Origin: an uncultured Pelagibacteraceae bacterium
GTDB taxonomy: Bacteria; Pseudomonadota; Alphaproteobacteria; Pelagibacterales; Pelagibacteraceae
NCBI GenBank assembly: GCA_902555585.1
Contig: CACDSY010000003.1
Span: 62,001-126,000 of the forward strand
Direction of reading: 5' to 3'
DNA length: 64,000 nt
The notes beneath the pieces were generated by a model. That model was not told the origin of the DNA. It did not search any database and was given only the letters and a program-made list of their open reading frames with translations. The stretch's first letter is position 1; each line of letters starts with the position of its first letter. Position numbers and translations under genes: made by a program. Of the stretch, positions 37,564 through 47,504 are shown piece after piece.

Positions 37564-37623
37564 AAATTTACCTTTAATTTAGTTGGCACTATTAATACAA
37601 AATAGAAATAATACAAATTTATA

Positions 37624-38247
37624 ATGACAATAGAGATTAAAAAGTCAGTAAAACCAATAAAATATAAATCTGCAATAGATAAACTTGAAGATAAATTAGA
37701 ACAGATCAAAAGAAATGAGGGAAATGAACTTATATGGATTCTAGAACATGAAGAAATATATACAGGTGGAACTAGTTTCAATAATAATGAAATTTTAGAT
37801 AAATCAATAAATTTTGTAAAAACAAATAGGGGAGGAAAAATAACTTACCATGGTCCAGGTCAAATAGTGTTTTATTTTGTTCTAGATCTTAACAAACGAG
37901 GTAAAAATATAAAAAAACTTTTAACTGCAATTGAAAAAACGATTATCGATACTTTAGAGGATTACGATATAAATTGTTTTGCTGATAGAAAAAATATTGG
38001 AATTTGGTTTAAGGATAAATCAGGAAAAGTAAATAAAATTGCAGCAATAGGAATTAAAGTAAAAAAATGGATTGCTTACCACGGATTTGCACTAAATATA
38101 TCTAACAATCTTGATGCATATAAAAAAATAATACCTTGTGGAATTAGCAACAGAGGCGTTACAAATTTAAAAACAATCAAAAAACAAAGTTATAAAAAAA
38201 TTAAAAGTACTTTAATTAAAAATTTTTTATCAAACATTAAAAATTAA
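37624..38247 (+). CDS. lipB: Lipoyl(octanoyl) transferase
   Basis: LipB moves octanoyl from ACP to lipoyl domains of 2-oxo-acid dehydrogenases and the glycine cleavage system. The 207-residue protein has [18 protein letters not shown] (69-86), the catalytic lysine K138 in [10 protein letters not shown] and catalytic cysteine C172 in [14 protein letters not shown]. Its last 11 bases overlap the 3' end of the convergent pseudouridine synthase gene. It is separated from divergent mgtE by 60 AT-rich bases that hold no clear promoter. Confidence 0.95.
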   Translation: MTIEIKKSVKPIKYKSAIDKLEDKLEQIKRNEGNELIWILEHEEIYTGGTSFNNNEILDKSINFVKTNRGGKITYHGPGQIVFYFVLDLNKRGKNIKKLLTAIEKTIIDTLEDYDINCFADRKNIGIWFKDKSGKVNKIAAIGIKVKKWIAYHGFALNISNNLDAYKKIIPCGISNRGVTNLKTIKKQSYKKIKSTLIKNFLSNIKN

Positions 38248-39142
38248 GTCTTTTTGCTTTTAACATATTTTTAAAATAAGTTGGAGGCGTTGCTCTAAAC
38301 GTATATTTGTTTTCATTTATCTTAAATTTAATTTCATAAGAATGAAGCATAAGATTTTTGTTATTTTTTTTCTCTATAATAGAATTGTATTTCTTATCAC
38401 CAATTATGGAATGCCCAATATTAAATAATTGCTTTCTCAATTGATGTTTTCTTCCAGTAATAGGTCTTAGTTGAACAAATGTTGAATTTCTATTTTTATC
38501 TAAAATTTCATAGTGAGTTTCAGCATTTTCAATTATTTTTTTTCTATCATCATATCTAGTAAGATTGTTTTTTAAAACACCTTGCTCATTAATATTTATC
38601 TCTCCATGACATATAGCTATATATGTTTTGTAAACTTTTCTTAATCTAAAAAGTGAGGTAAGAAGTTGAGCGGTGGGTCTATTTTTAGCAATCAAAAAAA
38701 CACCTGAGGTTTCTTTATCCAGTCTATGTACTGAATAAGGTTTGTCATCTTTAAATATTTCACTATTAGAAAAAATATCTATAAGATTTTTTTTTGACTT
38801 TGTTCCACCTTGGACAGATATGCCCGCCTGTTTATTAATGACTATAAAATTTTCATTATTCTCAATAATAAAATCTTCGTTTTCTTTTATTATTGTGTTT
38901 GATGGTTTATACTTTTCTTTTTTAGCAATAGGACTTTTCTTAATATTAAAATTATATAATTCAATAAGATCGTTGTTTTTAACTTTTGTTGAACTTTTTA
39001 TTTTTTTATTATTTAATTTTATTTTACCGTTTCTTAAATTTCTCTCTATCAAACTTTGTGGAATTGAAACAAAATATTTTCTCAAAAATCTATCAATACG
39101 CATACCTGAAAACGTATTATCTACGTTTATAGATTTTTTCAT
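38237..39142 (-). CDS. RluA-family rRNA/tRNA pseudouridine synthase
   Basis: The 301-residue protein has an S4 RNA-binding domain (about 12-62; [27 protein letters not shown]) and a pseudouridine synthase domain with the catalytic aspartate D142 in [19 protein letters not shown], plus [14 protein letters not shown]. It resembles RluC/RluD; which uridine it modifies is not evident. It sits 11 bases downstream of rplQ on the same strand, so it may be the last gene of the ribosomal operon. Confidence 0.92.
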   Translation of the reverse strand: MKKSINVDNTFSGMRIDRFLRKYFVSIPQSLIERNLRNGKIKLNNKKIKSSTKVKNNDLIELYNFNIKKSPIAKKEKYKPSNTIIKENEDFIIENNENFIVINKQAGISVQGGTKSKKNLIDIFSNSEIFKDDKPYSVHRLDKETSGVFLIAKNRPTAQLLTSLFRLRKVYKTYIAICHGEININEQGVLKNNLTRYDDRKKIIENAETHYEILDKNRNSTFVQLRPITGRKHQLRKQLFNIGHSIIGDKKYNSIIEKKNNKNLMLHSYEIKFKINENKYTFRATPPTYFKNMLKAKRLNF

Positions 39143-39153
39143 GATTATTTATA

Positions 39154-39600
39154 TTAGGCAGTTACTTTTTGAGGTATATCTGTTTTTTTTTCAGTTTCTT
39201 TGTTCTTTTCAACTTTCTTCTTATCAACTTTTTTAGCTTCAATGTCTCGATCAACAAATTCTATAACTGCCATAGGCGCGTTATCTCCATATCTAAAACC
39301 AGTTTTAATTATCCTTGTGTATCCACCTTTTCTGTTTTCATACCTTTTAGATAGGTTTTTTCTAATTTTGCTTGCGGACGCTTTATCTTGAAGTTTAGAA
39401 ATTATTCTTCTTATATTTTGTAAAGTATCTTTTTTACCTAAAGTTATTAATTTATCTGCTTGTGGTTTCAAAATTTTAGCTTTTGGCAATGTTGTTGTTA
39501 TTTGTTCATATTTCACTAATGAGTTAAGCATATTTTTAATTAGAGCCTTTCTATGCTCGGAAGTTCTATTTAGTTTTTTGTAACCGAACTTATGTCTCAT
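39154..39600 (-). CDS. rplQ: 50S ribosomal protein L17
   Basis: L17 is a large-subunit protein near the exit tunnel. The 148 residues start [20 protein letters not shown], with NMLNSLVKYEQITTTLPKAKIL and GGYTRIIKTGFRYGDNAPMAVIEFVD following, all typical. After about residue 120 comes a Lys/Glu-rich tail (KKVDKKKVEKNKETEKK) longer than in E. coli L17 (127 residues). It starts at the base shared with the rpoA stop, in the alpha operon. Confidence 0.96.
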   Translation of the reverse strand: MRHKFGYKKLNRTSEHRKALIKNMLNSLVKYEQITTTLPKAKILKPQADKLITLGKKDTLQNIRRIISKLQDKASASKIRKNLSKRYENRKGGYTRIIKTGFRYGDNAPMAVIEFVDRDIEAKKVDKKKVEKNKETEKKTDIPQKVTA

Positions 39601-40628
39601 TAAATCGCTTCCTCAAGTTTTTTTGATAATTCAGCTATATTATCTGGAGGCCAATTTGGTATCTCCATTCCTAAATAAAGTGACATACCAGTTAATACCT
39701 CTTTAATCTCATTTAAAGACTTTCTACCAAAATTAGGTGTTCTTAACATTTCACCTTCAGATTTCTGAACTAAATCACCAATATAAATTATATTATCATT
39801 TTTTAAACAATTCATTGATCTAACTGATAATTCCAATTCGTCTACCTTTCTTAATAAGTTTTTATTAAATTCAGGCTCTGTTGATTGTTCTCTTACAATG
39901 ACTTCTTGTGGTTCATCAAAATTAACAAACATTCCAAGTTGATCTTGAAATATTCTTGCAGAATATGCAACTGCATCCTCGGCTGATATTGACCCATTTG
40001 TCTCTACTTCCATAGTTAGTTTGTCATAATCTAAAGCTTTTCCTTCCCTTGCTGTGCTTATTGAATATGAAACTTTTTTAACAGGACTAAAAAGTGAGTC
40101 TATTGGTATAAGACCTAAAGGAGGTTCCTCAGGCTTATTCATATCAGCAGAAACATATCCCTTTCCATTACTTACAGTCATTTCCATATGAAAATTTGTG
40201 TTTTCATCTAAATTACAAATTACTAAATCTGGATTTAAAATTTCAATATCTGCTGATGTTGTAATATTTGAAGCTTTAATTTCACCAGGACCTTTCGCAT
40301 CTAAGATTAATTTATTAGTAGTTTCTGAATTACTTTTTAAAGCTAGTGATTTAACATTTAATACAATATCAGTCACATCTTCTCTAACACCTTTAATTGA
40401 TGTAAACTCATGTAAAACTCCATCAATTTGGATTGCAGTCACTGCGGTACCTCTTATTGATGATAATAGTATTCTTCTTAATGAATTTCCTAATGTTAAA
40501 CCATAACCTTTTTCAAGCGGTTCTGCTATTATCTTTGCATAAGATTTATCATCGCTTAAGTTGATATCTAGTTTTGGTGGTTTAATTAGCGATTTCCAAT
40601 TTTTAATATTAACCTCGGTTGTATCCAT
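39600..40628 (-). CDS. rpoA: DNA-directed RNA polymerase subunit alpha
   Basis: The 342-residue alpha subunit has an N-terminal assembly domain ([23 protein letters not shown] in part, [18 protein letters not shown]) and a C-terminal domain (about 255-335). The latter has helix-hairpin-helix segments [14 protein letters not shown] and [16 protein letters not shown] that contact UP elements and activators. It begins one base after the rpsK stop and shares a base with rplQ. A strong AGGAG ribosome-binding sequence lies inside the rpsK end. Confidence 0.97.
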   Translation of the reverse strand: MDTTEVNIKNWKSLIKPPKLDINLSDDKSYAKIIAEPLEKGYGLTLGNSLRRILLSSIRGTAVTAIQIDGVLHEFTSIKGVREDVTDIVLNVKSLALKSNSETTNKLILDAKGPGEIKASNITTSADIEILNPDLVICNLDENTNFHMEMTVSNGKGYVSADMNKPEEPPLGLIPIDSLFSPVKKVSYSISTAREGKALDYDKLTMEVETNGSISAEDAVAYSARIFQDQLGMFVNFDEPQEVIVREQSTEPEFNKNLLRKVDELELSVRSMNCLKNDNIIYIGDLVQKSEGEMLRTPNFGRKSLNEIKEVLTGMSLYLGMEIPNWPPDNIAELSKKLEEAI

Positions 40629-41072
40629 TTATACTCTCCTTTTTTTTGGCGGTCTTGAACCGTTATGTGGCATTGGGGTTGTATCTTTTATTGAAATTAT
40701 TTTAAAACCTCTAGCTTGCAAAGCTCTTAACGCAGTCTCTCTTCCTGATCCGGGGCCCTTGACTTCAACAGACAAAATTTTCATACCAACTTCTAAAGCT
40801 TTTACTGCTGCAGCATCTGCAGCAACTTGAGCAGCATAAGGTGTAGACTTTCTTGACCCTTTAAAACCTTTTTGACCAGCCGAGGCCCACGATATTACAT
40901 TACCATTTGTATCAGCTATTGAAACTATTGTGTTATTAAATGTAGACTGTACATATGCAATTCCATTTAATATGTTTTTCTTATTTTTCTTCTTTTTTGA
41001 ATAGGAGCTTTTTTTAGATTTTGTAGAGCTTTCTTTTACTTGATCTTTATTCTCTGTGTTTTCTTTTGGCAT
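40629..41072 (-). CDS. rpsK: 30S ribosomal protein S11
   Basis: S11 lies in the 30S platform near the mRNA exit. The conserved part ([78 protein letters not shown]) is complete. An N-terminal Lys/Ser-rich extension of about 18 residues makes it 147 residues instead of about 129. It is between rpsM and rpoA, as usual in the alpha operon. Confidence 0.97.
   Translation of the reverse strand: MPKENTENKDQVKESSTKSKKSSYSKKKKNKKNILNGIAYVQSTFNNTIVSIADTNGNVISWASAGQKGFKGSRKSTPYAAQVAADAAAVKALEVGMKILSVEVKGPGSGRETALRALQARGFKIISIKDTTPMPHNGSRPPKKRRV
40634..40640 (-). promoter_or_regulatory. Ribosome binding site of rpoA
   Basis: On the minus strand AGGAGAG ends five bases before the rpoA ATG at 40628 and lies within the last codons of rpsK. 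It is one of the clearest Shine-Dalgarno sequences in the window; many other starts here have none and rely on one- to four-base stop/start overlaps. Confidence 0.6.
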
Positions 41073-41073
41073 A

Positions 41074-41457
41074 TTATTTTTTAAGTGGAGTTAATTTTTT
41101 ACCCGCAATAGCAATTGCTTTTCCTTTACGTGTGCGAGCATTACATCTAGTTCTCTGTCCTCTAACAGGTAATTTTTTTCTATGTCTAGAACCACGATAA
41201 GAAGCCAAATCAATTAATCGTTTTATATTCAAAGAAGTATCTCTACGTAGATCACCTTCAACAGTAAATTTTTGATCGATAAATTCTCTAATTTTTAAAA
41301 TTTCATCATCCGTTAATTCATTAACTCTTTTTGTGCTTGGTATATCTAATGACTTACAAATATCATTTGAATTTTTCTCACCAATACCAAAAATATAAGT
41401 CAGACCTATCCTAACTAATTTATTTTGTGGAATATTTACACCTGCTATACGAGCCAT
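41074..41457 (-). CDS. rpsM: 30S ribosomal protein S13
   Basis: S13 is in the 30S head and contacts the P-site tRNA. The 127 residues begin [26 protein letters not shown] (shown in part by [13 protein letters not shown]) and include [27 protein letters not shown] (H2TH and basic tail). It is the first gene of the alpha group (rpsM-rpsK-rpoA-rplQ) and follows a good promoter candidate in the 56-base gap after adk. Confidence 0.97.
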   Translation of the reverse strand: MARIAGVNIPQNKLVRIGLTYIFGIGEKNSNDICKSLDIPSTKRVNELTDDEILKIREFIDQKFTVEGDLRRDTSLNIKRLIDLASYRGSRHRKKLPVRGQRTRCNARTRKGKAIAIAGKKLTPLKK

Positions 41458-41481
41458 AATATTGAGATAAAAATTTAGCCT

Positions 41482-41509
41482 TTTATATAAGAAGTTATTT
41501 CAAAGTCAA
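41482..41509 (-). promoter_or_regulatory. Candidate promoter of the rpsM-rpsK-rpoA-rplQ operon
   Basis: On the minus strand TTGACT (41509-41504) and TATAAA (41487-41482) are 16 bases apart, directly after the adk stop codon. Transcription would start about 18 bases before the rpsM ATG. This is the only gap over 50 bases between rpsL and rplQ. The short leader leaves no room for a long autoregulatory structure. Confidence 0.55.
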
Positions 41510-41513
41510 TGTC

Positions 41514-42077
41514 TTAAACGGTAAGAATTTGTTCAATTTTCCTTGATATTTCCTCTATTTTTACATCTCCATTGATTTTAAAAAAACATGGTTTTTTTGA
41601 ATAGAAATTTAATACAGGTTTAGTTGTTTCCATGTAAGTATCATATCTTTTTAAAATAGTAATAATAGTATCATCAGATCTTTTTTCTAAAATTTTTCTT
41701 TTCTCCAATCTTTTTATTATAGTTTCTTTTTTTACATCTAAAAAAAAAATAAAATCAATTTTTTGATTTGAACTGGATAATAATAATTCCAAGTTTTCTG
41801 CTTGACTTAATGATCTAGGATAACCATCAAATATTAATTTGTTTTTTTTTATTGGATCAAAAACAATATTTTTAATTATCTCATTAACAATTTCATCGGT
41901 TGCGAAATCTCCCTTTGAAATAATGTTTTCAATATCTTTACCAATTTGAGTTTGATTTTTAACCTCATCTCTTAAAAGGTCTCCAGTAGAAACTTGGTAT
42001 AAATTAAATTTTTTAACGATATTAGTTGCTTGGGTTCCTTTTCCAGCGCCGGGAGGTCCAAATATTATAACATTCAC
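41514..42077 (-). CDS. adk: Adenylate kinase
   Basis: Adk interconverts ATP+AMP and 2 ADP. The 187-residue protein has the P-loop FGPPGAGKGTQA (6-17), STGDLLRDEV, the AMP-binding FDGYPRSLSQAE, and a short LID (KRKILEKRSDD) without the zinc cysteines or the long insert of 214-residue enzymes. It follows secY by 5 bases, the usual place in the spc operon. Confidence 0.96.
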   Translation of the reverse strand: MNVIIFGPPGAGKGTQATNIVKKFNLYQVSTGDLLRDEVKNQTQIGKDIENIISKGDFATDEIVNEIIKNIVFDPIKKNKLIFDGYPRSLSQAENLELLLSSSNQKIDFIFFLDVKKETIIKRLEKRKILEKRSDDTIITILKRYDTYMETTKPVLNFYSKKPCFFKINGDVKIEEISRKIEQILTV

Positions 42078-42082
42078 TAAGT

Positions 42083-43363
42083 TTATCTTCCAAATTTAGT
42101 TTTCTTAATTAGTTGCTCATATTGAGAACTCATAAGTCTAGTTTGAACTTGGGTAACGGTGTCTATTGCAACAACAACAACTATTAATACTGAAGCTCCA
42201 CCTAAGTAGAAAGGTATTGGGTAATTAGCAATTAAAAATTCTGGCATCAGACAAACAAGTGTAAGATATAATGCACCAATAGTTGTTAATCTTGTGAGAA
42301 TTGTATCAATATACATTGCGGTACTTTCACCCGGTCTTATTCCTGGAATAAAGCCACCATACTTTCTGAGATTTTCTGCGGTCTCAGTAGGATTAAAGGT
42401 AATTGAAGTATAAAAAAAAGTAAAAAATATAATACCAGATGCATATAAGATCATATACAGCGGCTGCCCTTGTGAAAAATATGATGAGATATTTAAAAAA
42501 GTCTCATTTTGTGAAACATTAAAGTTAGAAAATGTAACTGGTAGTAGTAACAATGCAGAAGCAAAAATTGCTGGAATTACACCCGCAGAATTTATTTTAA
42601 GTGGTAAGTGTGAAGACTCACCTCCATACATTTTATTACCCATTTGTCTTTTGGGATAATTTATAAGAATTTTTCTTAAAGCTCTTTCCATAAAAACAAT
42701 AAATAAAATTGTTAAAACCAATAATATAAATATAAAAATTATCATTAGTGTTGAAATTGCTCCTGTTCTGCCTAATTCAAAAGTAGTGACTAATGCTCTT
42801 GGAATCTCTGCAACAATTCCAGAAAAAATGATTAATGATATACCGTTACCAATACCTCTTTGTGTAATTTGTTCTCCAAGCCACATTAAAAAAATAGTCC
42901 CAGCAACAATTGTTGTGACGGTTGAAATTTTAAAAAATACTCCTGGATTTATTACCAAATCTGCAGATGACTCTAAACCCACAGCTAAGCCATAACCTTG
43001 AACGGTTGCTAACAACACAGTTCCATATCTTGTTATTTGAGTAATTTTTTGTCTACCAATTTCACCTTGTGCTTTGAGGTTTTTAAAATAATCAGTTACT
43101 CCTGTTAATAGCTGTATGATAATGGAAGATGAAATATAAGGCATAATACCAAGAGCAAATATAGCCATTCTGCTGACAGCACCACCTGCAAAGACATTAA
43201 ACATTCCTAATAATCCTTTTTGATTACTATCCATCATAACTTGAAGTTGTTCAGGATCTATTCCAGGAAGTGGAACAAAAGTACCTAATCTATAAATTGC
43301 CAAAATAAGAACTGTAAATATTATTCTGTTTCTTAAATCATTTGTTTGAGATGATTCGCTCAT
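42083..43363 (-). CDS. secY: Protein translocase subunit SecY
   Basis: SecY is the inner-membrane channel for protein export and insertion. The 426-residue protein has about ten membrane segments, a plug-region start (RLGTFVPLPGIDPEQL), IMPYISSSIIIQLL, and the cytoplasmic loops with RQMGNKMYGGESSHLPLKIN (in part) and GFIPGIRPGEST that bind SecA and ribosomes. It starts one base after the rplO stop. Confidence 0.97.
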   Translation of the reverse strand: MSESSQTNDLRNRIIFTVLILAIYRLGTFVPLPGIDPEQLQVMMDSNQKGLLGMFNVFAGGAVSRMAIFALGIMPYISSSIIIQLLTGVTDYFKNLKAQGEIGRQKITQITRYGTVLLATVQGYGLAVGLESSADLVINPGVFFKISTVTTIVAGTIFLMWLGEQITQRGIGNGISLIIFSGIVAEIPRALVTTFELGRTGAISTLMIIFIFILLVLTILFIVFMERALRKILINYPKRQMGNKMYGGESSHLPLKINSAGVIPAIFASALLLLPVTFSNFNVSQNETFLNISSYFSQGQPLYMILYASGIIFFTFFYTSITFNPTETAENLRKYGGFIPGIRPGESTAMYIDTILTRLTTIGALYLTLVCLMPEFLIANYPIPFYLGGASVLIVVVVAIDTVTQVQTRLMSSQYEQLIKKTKFGR

Positions 43364-43364
43364 T

Positions 43365-43823
43365 TTACTTAGGATTTTTAATTTTTAATATTCCACCGAG
43401 ATTTTCAATCTTTTCTTTAGCTGAGATTGAGGAATAATCAACTTCTATATCAATTTTTGATGTAAGATTGCCATTACCTAGTACTTTGAACTTAAGACAA
43501 GACTTATTTATTATATTATTTTTCTTTAAGCTTTCTAAATTTATAATACTTGAAGGATCAATTCTTTTTTTATCAACAAAATTCTGTAATTGGTCTAAAT
43601 TAATTTTTGCTATTTTTTTTTTATTTATAGGGTTAAAACCCCTTTTTGGTAATCTTCTATAAAGTGGCATTTGTCCACCCTCAAAACTTTTTATAGCCAC
43701 ACCAGATCTTGATTTTTGACCTTTCACACCTCTTCCAGAAGTTTTGCCTTTTCCTGAACCAATACCTCTACCTAGTCTTTTTTTTGATCTTTTTACTTTT
43801 GTATTTTTGTTTAAAATATTCAT
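43365..43823 (-). CDS. rplO: 50S ribosomal protein L15
   Basis: L15 is a large-subunit assembly protein. The 152 residues include KRSKKRLGRGIGSGKGKTSGRG and GQKSRSGVAIKSFEGGQMPLYRRLPKRGF in adjoining segments, then a globular C-terminal half. Its ATG shares a base with the rpsE stop, so no rpmD (L30) gene lies between rpsE and rplO as it does in most bacteria. Confidence 0.97.
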   Translation of the reverse strand: MNILNKNTKVKRSKKRLGRGIGSGKGKTSGRGVKGQKSRSGVAIKSFEGGQMPLYRRLPKRGFNPINKKKIAKINLDQLQNFVDKKRIDPSSIINLESLKKNNIINKSCLKFKVLGNGNLTSKIDIEVDYSSISAKEKIENLGGILKIKNPK

Positions 43824-44323
43824 TACCCTCTTTTCTCAATAATTTCTGAAATTTTTTTGTTTCTTATATATGAAATATTTTTTGGAGAATTTTGTTTGCC
43901 CAGTGCTTTCATGCATGCTCTTATAACATTGTGTGGATTTGCTGTTCCAATTGATTTAGCAACAATATCCTTTATCCCTAATACTTCACATACAGCTCTA
44001 ACCGCACCACCCGCAATTATACCTGTTCCTTTAGGAGCTGCTCTAAGCTTTATTTTGCCTGCACCATCTTTGCCGAATATATCGTGATGTATAGTACGAC
44101 CCTCTTTTAGAGGTATTTGAACAAGATTTCTTCTTGCTAATTCATTAGCTTTTTTTATTGCATCCGGTACTTGTTTTGCCTTTGCATGCGCTACTCCAAT
44201 TTTACCATTTTGATTTCCAACAACTACCAAAGCTGAGAAACCAAACCTTCTACCACCTTTAACGACTTTAGTTATCCTGTTAATATGAACTAGTTTTTCT
44301 ACAAATTCAGTGTTTTTTTCCAT
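43823..44323 (-). CDS. rpsE: 30S ribosomal protein S5
   Basis: S5 is in the 30S body and supports decoding accuracy. The 166 residues have the N-terminal RNA-binding domain ([29 protein letters not shown] in adjoining parts) and the C-terminal fold with [20 protein letters not shown]. It lies 2 bases after rplR and overlaps rplO by one base. Confidence 0.97.
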   Translation of the reverse strand: MEKNTEFVEKLVHINRITKVVKGGRRFGFSALVVVGNQNGKIGVAHAKAKQVPDAIKKANELARRNLVQIPLKEGRTIHHDIFGKDGAGKIKLRAAPKGTGIIAGGAVRAVCEVLGIKDIVAKSIGTANPHNVIRACMKALGKQNSPKNISYIRNKKISEIIEKRG

Positions 44324-44325
44324 AT

Positions 44326-44679
44326 TTAAAATTCCATTCCATTTTTTCTAAGTTCTTCTGCCAATATTTTTACTCTACCATGATATTTGTAAATACCTCT
44401 ATCAAAGTAAACTTTAGTAATATTAAGATCTTTTGCTTTTTTTACTAATAATTGAGCTACCAATTCAGATAGCTCTTTTTTATTTTTATTTTGAAGCTTT
44501 ATTTCTTTTGAGTTGGATGAAGCTGAAGCAATTGTAGTTTTTTTAACATCATCGATTATTTGTGCACTTATATTTTTGTTAGATCTAACTACACTTAATC
44601 TAAAACGATCTTTTGAGGAAACTTTTTTAAGCTTATTCCTTACTCTAAATTTTTTTCTCTCAATTTTAGATAAATTCAT
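44326..44679 (-). CDS. rplR: 50S ribosomal protein L18
   Basis: L18 binds 5S rRNA with L5. The 117 residues have [33 protein letters not shown], and the C-terminal [27 protein letters not shown] (in parts) typical of the family. Its ATG shares a base with the rplF stop. Confidence 0.96.
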   Translation of the reverse strand: MNLSKIERKKFRVRNKLKKVSSKDRFRLSVVRSNKNISAQIIDDVKKTTIASASSNSKEIKLQNKNKKELSELVAQLLVKKAKDLNITKVYFDRGIYKYHGRVKILAEELRKNGMEF

Positions 44680-45218
44680 TATTTTTTCTTACCTTCTTTT
44701 CTTAATATATATTGACCTTGTTCTTTAATACCTTTTCCCTTGTACGGCTCTGGTGGTCTTAAACTTTTAATTTGAGAAGCTACCATACCGACTTGTTGTT
44801 TATCATTACCAGTAATCTTCAAAACAATTTGCTTTTCTACTTGAATTTTTACACCTTCAGGAATGTCAAAATTTATATCATGACTAAAACCTAGTTGAAG
44901 ATTTAGAATATTACCTTTTAATGCTGCACGATATCCTACACCTGACAATTCAAGTTTTTTTTCGTACCCAGTTGAAGCACCAATAATAGCATTATTTATT
45001 ATACTTCTATTCATTCCCCAAAGTCTTTTGGACTCTTTAGTATTTATTTTGGGTTTTATAGAAACTTCTTTACCCTCAGTTATATTAAGATCAAAAACTT
45101 CTAGATCAATATTTAATGATTTTTTTCCAAGTGGGCCTTCAATATTAATCATATTTCCACTTAAAATAACTTTAACTTTATCTGGTATTGAGATGCTTAT
45201 TTTACCTATTTTTGACAT
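44679..45218 (-). CDS. rplF: 50S ribosomal protein L6
   Basis: L6 sits near the factor-binding centre. The 179 residues form the two repeated L6 domains; [26 protein letters not shown] (in parts) is in the first junction and the C-terminal signature [16 protein letters not shown] is intact. It shares single bases with rpsH and rplR at its two ends. Confidence 0.97.
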   Translation of the reverse strand: MSKIGKISISIPDKVKVILSGNMINIEGPLGKKSLNIDLEVFDLNITEGKEVSIKPKINTKESKRLWGMNRSIINNAIIGASTGYEKKLELSGVGYRAALKGNILNLQLGFSHDINFDIPEGVKIQVEKQIVLKITGNDKQQVGMVASQIKSLRPPEPYKGKGIKEQGQYILRKEGKKK

Positions 45219-45613
45219 TAAAAAACCTTACAAATTATTTCTCCACCTATCTTTTGCTTTCTAGCATCTATATCTGTCATAACTCCTTTAGGAGTTGATA
45301 TAATAGCTATACCTAATCCATTGTTCACTTTTGGAAGACTATCTGCCCTTGAGAAAATTCTTCTTCCAGGTTTTGAAACTCTTTCTATTGAGCTTATCAC
45401 TGGATTTCCCGAACTATATTTTAAACTTATATGAAGATTTGTTTTGTTTTGATCAGATTTTACCTCATAATCAATTATATAACCCTCTGACTTCAATATC
45501 TCAGCTATTCTAGTCTTAAACTTAGAAGATGGAAGTTTTAACATCTTGTGATTTCTCATTTGAGAATTTTTTATTCTTGCTAACATATCTCCGATCGGGT
45601 CACTTAAACTCAT
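45218..45613 (-). CDS. rpsH: 30S ribosomal protein S8
   Basis: S8 binds helix 21 of 16S rRNA and in E. coli represses the spc operon. The 131 residues begin SLSDPIGDMLARIKNSQMRNH and end with the signature GLGIAIISTPKGVMTDIDARKQKIGGEIICKVF (in parts). It lies between rpsN and rplF with a one-base overlap to rplF. Confidence 0.97.
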   Translation of the reverse strand: MSLSDPIGDMLARIKNSQMRNHKMLKLPSSKFKTRIAEILKSEGYIIDYEVKSDQNKTNLHISLKYSSGNPVISSIERVSKPGRRIFSRADSLPKVNNGLGIAIISTPKGVMTDIDARKQKIGGEIICKVF

Positions 45614-45623
45614 AATTTCCTTT

Positions 45624-45929
45624 CTACCAACTTGATTTTATCATTCCTGGAATTTTACCTTCAAGACCTAATTGTCTTAAAGCTATTCTTGATATTTTTA
45701 ATTTTCTGTATACTCCATGAGGTCTTCCTGTAATTTGGCATCTATTTCTAACTCTTATTTTAGCTGAATTTCTTGGCAACTTTGACAATTTCTGTTGAGC
45801 CTTAAATCTATCTTCTAGTGTTATTTTTTTGTCCATTATTATCTTTTTCAGATGTTTTCTTTTTTTATAAAATTTATCAGACAGTTTAATTCTTTTATTA
45901 TTTTTATTTATTGCACTTACTTTTGCCAT
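45624..45929 (-). CDS. rpsN: 30S ribosomal protein S14
   Basis: S14 is in the 30S head. The 101-residue form is the long, zinc-independent type: no CxxC pairs, with [31 protein letters not shown] (in parts) and [21 protein letters not shown] at the end. Its start shares a base with the rplE stop. Confidence 0.97.
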   Translation of the reverse strand: MAKVSAINKNNKRIKLSDKFYKKRKHLKKIIMDKKITLEDRFKAQQKLSKLPRNSAKIRVRNRCQITGRPHGVYRKLKISRIALRQLGLEGKIPGMIKSSW

Positions 45930-46483
45930 TAATTGCTCCCTTTTTCTTTAAACGGAAAATTCAATTTTTTAAGCAGTTCAAAACTGTGTTCTTTTTTCAT
46001 TGTCTTTATTACAATTGTTATATCTAAACCTCTTATTTTATCTACTTTGTCAAAATTTACCTCAGGAAAAATAATTTGTTCTTTGATCCCAAAAGTGTAA
46101 TTACCAAATTTATCAAATCCATTTGCATTAAGTCCTCTAAAGTCTTTAATTCTTGGTAAAGCGATGTTTACTAATCTATCAATAAATTCATACATTTTAT
46201 TTTTTCTTAATGTAACTTTTAATCCCGAATTCATATTTTTTCTTGTTTTAAAATTCGCAATAGATTTTTTAAATTTAGTCACAATGGGTTTTTGACCGGT
46301 TATGCTTGCAAGATCATCTTGGCAGGAACTTAATATTTTAGAGTCATTTCCATCCAATCCTAGGCCCATATTAATAACTATTTTTTCTATTTTGGGACCC
46401 ATATATAGATTTTTATATCCAAACATTTCTTTTAAACTTGGATTTATTTCATTTACTATTATTTCTTTTAATCTTGGTTCCAT
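45929..46483 (-). CDS. rplE: 50S ribosomal protein L5
   Basis: L5 binds 5S rRNA and contacts P-site tRNA. The 184 residues include [40 protein letters not shown]-type [14 protein letters not shown], and [13 protein letters not shown]. It shares one base with rplX upstream and one with rpsN downstream. Confidence 0.97.
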   Translation of the reverse strand: MEPRLKEIIVNEINPSLKEMFGYKNLYMGPKIEKIVINMGLGLDGNDSKILSSCQDDLASITGQKPIVTKFKKSIANFKTRKNMNSGLKVTLRKNKMYEFIDRLVNIALPRIKDFRGLNANGFDKFGNYTFGIKEQIIFPEVNFDKVDKIRGLDITIVIKTMKKEHSFELLKKLNFPFKEKGSN

Positions 46484-46722
46484 TATTTTTTATTCTCTAT
46501 TTTTTTATCGCTTCCAATGTTTTTTAAATTTGAGAGATGAATAAAGTTTTCTTTTGAAATTATCCCTCCTTTTTTTTCTTTGGTTGTTTTAACGTGTTTT
46601 TTTATTATATTAATCCCTTTTACTTTTACTCTTGTATTTTTTCTGTCTATTTCAATAACTTCACCATCTTTACCTCTATCTTTTCCACTAATTATTTTTA
46701 CTTTCATGCCTTTTATAATCAT
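46483..46722 (-). CDS. rplX: 50S ribosomal protein L24, short form
   Basis: L24 starts large-subunit assembly. The KOW domain is intact ([50 protein letters not shown]), but the protein ends at 79 residues with a Lys-rich tail, while most bacterial L24 have about 103-106. The missing part is the C-terminal strand region after SNV/SNL. The stop codon overlaps the rplE start, so this is a settled gene end rather than an evident frameshift. Confidence 0.95.
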   Translation of the reverse strand: MIIKGMKVKIISGKDRGKDGEVIEIDRKNTRVKVKGINIIKKHVKTTKEKKGGIISKENFIHLSNLKNIGSDKKIENKK

Positions 46723-47090
46723 TACAAAACCTCCGGTGCTAGTGAAATAATTTTCATTTGTCCCCTATTTCGAAGTTCTCTTGTTACAGGTCCAAATATT
46801 CTGGTTCCAATGGGTTCACCTTTATCATCGGTCAAAACTGCAGCATTATTGTCAAATCGCACTTTGGATCCATCATTTCTATGAATACCCTTTTTAACTC
46901 TAACAACTACTGCTTTATGTACTGCACCTTTTTTTACCTTGCCTCTTGGTATCGCCTCTTTAACTGCTACTACAATTATATCTCCAATACTTGCGTATCT
47001 TCTTTTTGATCCACCTAGTACTTTAATGCACTCTATTTTTTTTGCACCCGTGTTATCAGCTACCAATAATTCTGTTTGGACTTGTATCAT
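46722..47090 (-). CDS. rplN: 50S ribosomal protein L14
   Basis: L14 contributes to an intersubunit bridge and the factor-binding region. The 122 residues begin [27 protein letters not shown] (in parts) and include [39 protein letters not shown] (in parts) and end SLAPEVL, all typical. It overlaps rpsQ by 4 bases and rplX by one. Confidence 0.97.
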   Translation of the reverse strand: MIQVQTELLVADNTGAKKIECIKVLGGSKRRYASIGDIIVVAVKEAIPRGKVKKGAVHKAVVVRVKKGIHRNDGSKVRFDNNAAVLTDDKGEPIGTRIFGPVTRELRNRGQMKIISLAPEVL

Positions 47091-47323
47091 TTTATGTCTC
47101 CAATCACCTCAAATTTCTTATTTTTTGAATACGGTCGACTTTCTCTAATTGATACTTTATCCCCCGTTTTGAATTTATTTTCTTCATCATGAGCATTATA
47201 TTTTTTTCTTGCTTTCATAACTTTTTTTAAAACTGGGTGTTGATATTTTCGTTCAACTAAAACAGTTATTGTTTTGTTAGGCTTATCACTTACTACTATT
47301 CCGTTTAAAATTTTTTTAGGCAT
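47087..47323 (-). CDS. rpsQ: 30S ribosomal protein S17
   Basis: S17 is an OB-fold protein of the 30S body. The 78 residues include [20 protein letters not shown], the helix 11-binding loop [21 protein letters not shown] (in parts), and [19 protein letters not shown]. It overlaps rpmC by 8 bases and rplN by 4. Confidence 0.96.
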   Translation of the reverse strand: MPKKILNGIVVSDKPNKTITVLVERKYQHPVLKKVMKARKKYNAHDEENKFKTGDKVSIRESRPYSKNKKFEVIGDIK

Positions 47324-47504
47324 TTTTTACCTCAATTAATGTTTTCAATCTTGCTATATTTTTTTTTGTTTCTGTTATTTTTGCTGGATTCTTCACTTGA
47401 CCATTTACCTTTTGAAATCTAAAGTTGAAAAGATCTTTCTTAAGTTTTTCTAGATTTTCTTTCATTTGAATTTTGGTTAACTTTTTTATCTCTTTTTTTT
47501 TCAT
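47316..47504 (-). CDS. rpmC: 50S ribosomal protein L29
   Basis: L29 lies at the tunnel exit near the SRP and trigger-factor site. The 62-residue, two-helix protein has [39 protein letters not shown] in adjoining parts and ends TLIEVKNA. It overlaps rpsQ by 8 bases and shares one base with rplP. Confidence 0.95.
   Translation of the reverse strand: MKKKEIKKLTKIQMKENLEKLKKDLFNFRFQKVNGQVKNPAKITETKKNIARLKTLIEVKNA

Noticed and set aside
40561-47148. Many open frames on the plus strand opposite ribosomal protein genes
   Set aside because: They are antisense to conserved genes, have no family motifs and are expected in AT-rich genomes with biased codon use.
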